Below, piece by piece: positions 62,893 to 64,000 of a DNA stretch of 64,000 nt. The DNA lies in assembly GCF_000600335.2 (NCBI RefSeq), contig NZ_KK088626.1:60284-124283 (forward strand), read 5' to 3'. The translations under genes were made by a program, and so were the position numbers. The first letter of the stretch is position 1. Each line of letters begins with the position of its first letter. The notes under the pieces are model-generated. The model was not told where the DNA came from, searched no databases, and worked only from the letters and a program-made list of their open reading frames with translations. Source of the DNA: Rubellimicrobium mesophilum DSM 19309. GTDB taxonomy: Bacteria > Pseudomonadota > Alphaproteobacteria > Rhodobacterales > Rhodobacteraceae.

Positions 62893-64000
62893 ATGAACAC
62901 GATGACGACGAGTCCCCCGACTCCGGCGGCGACCCCGCTCGACCTACAGGCCGACGTGCTGGTGATCGGCGGCGGCCCGGCCGGCGCCTGGGCCGCCATC
63001 GCCGCCTCCGAGGCCGGCGCCAGCGTGGTGCTGGCCGACAAGGGCTGGTTCGGCACCTCCGGCGCCACCGCGCCGTCGAACACCGGAACCTGGTGCGTCC
63101 CTCCGGGCGAGGACCGCCGCGACGCCGTGGAGCGGCGCTGGACCCGCACGGGCGGCGTGGCGGACCGGACCTGGATGCTGCGGACGGTGGACCAGTCCTA
63201 TCGCGGCCTCCTGCGGCTCGCGGAATGGGGCTACCCCTTCCCGCGCGAGGAGGACGGCAGCCTCTACATCGCCAACCTGCGCGGCCCCGACTACATGCGC
63301 TTCATGCGGAGCCGGGTGCTCAAGGCCGGCGTCCGCGTCCTCGACCACCATCCCGCGCTGGAATTTCTCTCGGACGGTGACGCCGTGACCGGGGCCGCCG
63401 GCATCGACCGCCGCACGGGCGCGGATTGGCGCGTCCAGGCGGGGGGCGTGGTGCTCGCCACCGGCGGCTGCGCCTTCTTCGAACGGACCATGGGCGCCTC
63501 GGGCCTCACCGGCGACGGCCTTCTGATGGCGGCCGAGGCCGGGGCGGCGCTGTCAGGGATGGAGTTCACCGGCAAGTACACGCTCGCGCCCCATGGCACC
63601 TCGCTCAACAAGGGCCTCCCCTTCCGCTGGGCGTCCTTCCACCGCGAGGACGGCACGCCCGTGCTCGACGGCAAGGGCGATCCGCTGGTCAACGGCATCG
63701 GCGGCGGCTCCGAGAGGGACCTCGCCAAGGCGCTGATCGCCGGGCCGGTCTACGCCCGGCTCGACCTCGCGCAGGAGGCGCTGAAGGACTGGCTCCGCCA
63801 GGGGCAGCCCAACGTCATGCAGCCCTATGTCCGGCGCGGGATCGATCCCTTCACGGACCTCTTCCGCGTGGAGATGAAGCCCGAGGGCACCGTGCGCGGA
63901 ACGGGGGGCATCCAGGTGACGACCCACGACTGCGGGACCGGCGTCCCCGGCCTTTACGTCGCGGGCGACGCCGCGAGCCGCGAGGACGTGGCGGGGGCCC
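62893..64000 (+). CDS. FAD-dependent oxidoreductase of the fumarate reductase/aspartate oxidase type (cut by window end)
   Basis: 369 residues are visible; the frame is open to the edge. The FAD-binding Rossmann motif VLVIGGGPAGAWAAIAA lies near residue 24, with GWFGTSGATAPSNTG close after, the VVLATGGCAFFERTM segment in the middle, and GIQVTTHDCGTGVPGLYVAGD near the visible end, where the flavin is normally covered. This is the succinate dehydrogenase/fumarate reductase flavoprotein superfamily. The substrate is unknown. It may form an operon with the thioredoxin-fold gene. Confidence 0.87.
   Translation, partial: MNTMTTSPPTPAATPLDLQADVLVIGGGPAGAWAAIAASEAGASVVLADKGWFGTSGATAPSNTGTWCVPPGEDRRDAVERRWTRTGGVADRTWMLRTVDQSYRGLLRLAEWGYPFPREEDGSLYIANLRGPDYMRFMRSRVLKAGVRVLDHHPALEFLSDGDAVTGAAGIDRRTGADWRVQAGGVVLATGGCAFFERTMGASGLTGDGLLMAAEAGAALSGMEFTGKYTLAPHGTSLNKGLPFRWASFHREDGTPVLDGKGDPLVNGIGGGSERDLAKALIAGPVYARLDLAQEALKDWLRQGQPNVMQPYVRRGIDPFTDLFRVEMKPEGTVRGTGGIQVTTHDCGTGVPGLYVAGDAASREDVAGA

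Overview
This is a high-GC, gene-dense window with few gaps. It suggests an alphaproteobacterium, probably Rhodobacteraceae- or Rhizobiales-like. The reasons are a Pha-type Mrp antiporter with MrpA and MrpB fused, an HWE-family hybrid sensor kinase fused to CheB and CheR, stand-alone receiver proteins, and translationally coupled ABC operons. The genus cannot be fixed from the sequence alone. No rRNA, tRNA or CRISPR array was seen.

Layout. 1-1654: the end of an M20 amidohydrolase and a TRIC-type channel. 1909-6725: a gene graveyard of about 4.8 kb. It holds a deleted AI-2E-family transporter, an hdeD-like gene with two amber stops, a cardiolipin synthase tail, IS3, IS30 and IS5 transposase pieces, a broken hydantoinase pair (hyuA, hyuB) with the start of an NCS1 permease, and a LacI scrap. 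6740-13307: a LacI-controlled carbohydrate ABC importer with a cytoplasmic GH32/68-like glycosidase. 13508-20124: cutC, a ROK sugar kinase and a divergent LacI regulator, facing an amino-acid-type ABC importer that encodes a glycosylasparaginase-like Ntn hydrolase and has a perfect LacI-type operator. Together these look like a glycoasparagine (GlcNAc-Asn) uptake and breakdown module. 20152-22382: an OmpR-type two-component pair whose kinase is frameshifted.

22879-24689: an unknown protein, a lone receiver and two small proteins. 25137-31137: a complete seven-subunit-equivalent Mrp/Pha Na+(K+)/H+ antiporter operon in six genes. 31179-36272: LysR with a divergent MFS exporter, a DUF2306 membrane protein and an ABC-F ATPase. 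36273-37492: no recognisable gene. 37493-43926: a stand-alone CheB, a 1651-residue CheB-CheR-PAS-GAF-HWE kinase and a degenerate receiver, apparently a signalling unit without chemoreceptors. 44112-47016: a DUF72 protein and a DEAD-box helicase.

47662-49303: a secreted protein, a cupredoxin and an ECF sigma factor, translationally coupled. 49760-54252: an RND efflux pump and its adaptor, with a secreted EF-hand protein (54575-55159) beside it. 55577-61833: an overlapping export operon of ABC ATPase (frameshifted near its end), FtsX-like permease, HlyD-like adaptor and a TPC-motif P1B ATPase. 62130-64000: a well-formed sigma70-type promoter, a thioredoxin-fold protein and the start of an FAD-dependent oxidoreductase cut by the window edge.

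All functional calls rest on motifs and family resemblance read by eye; no database search was run.
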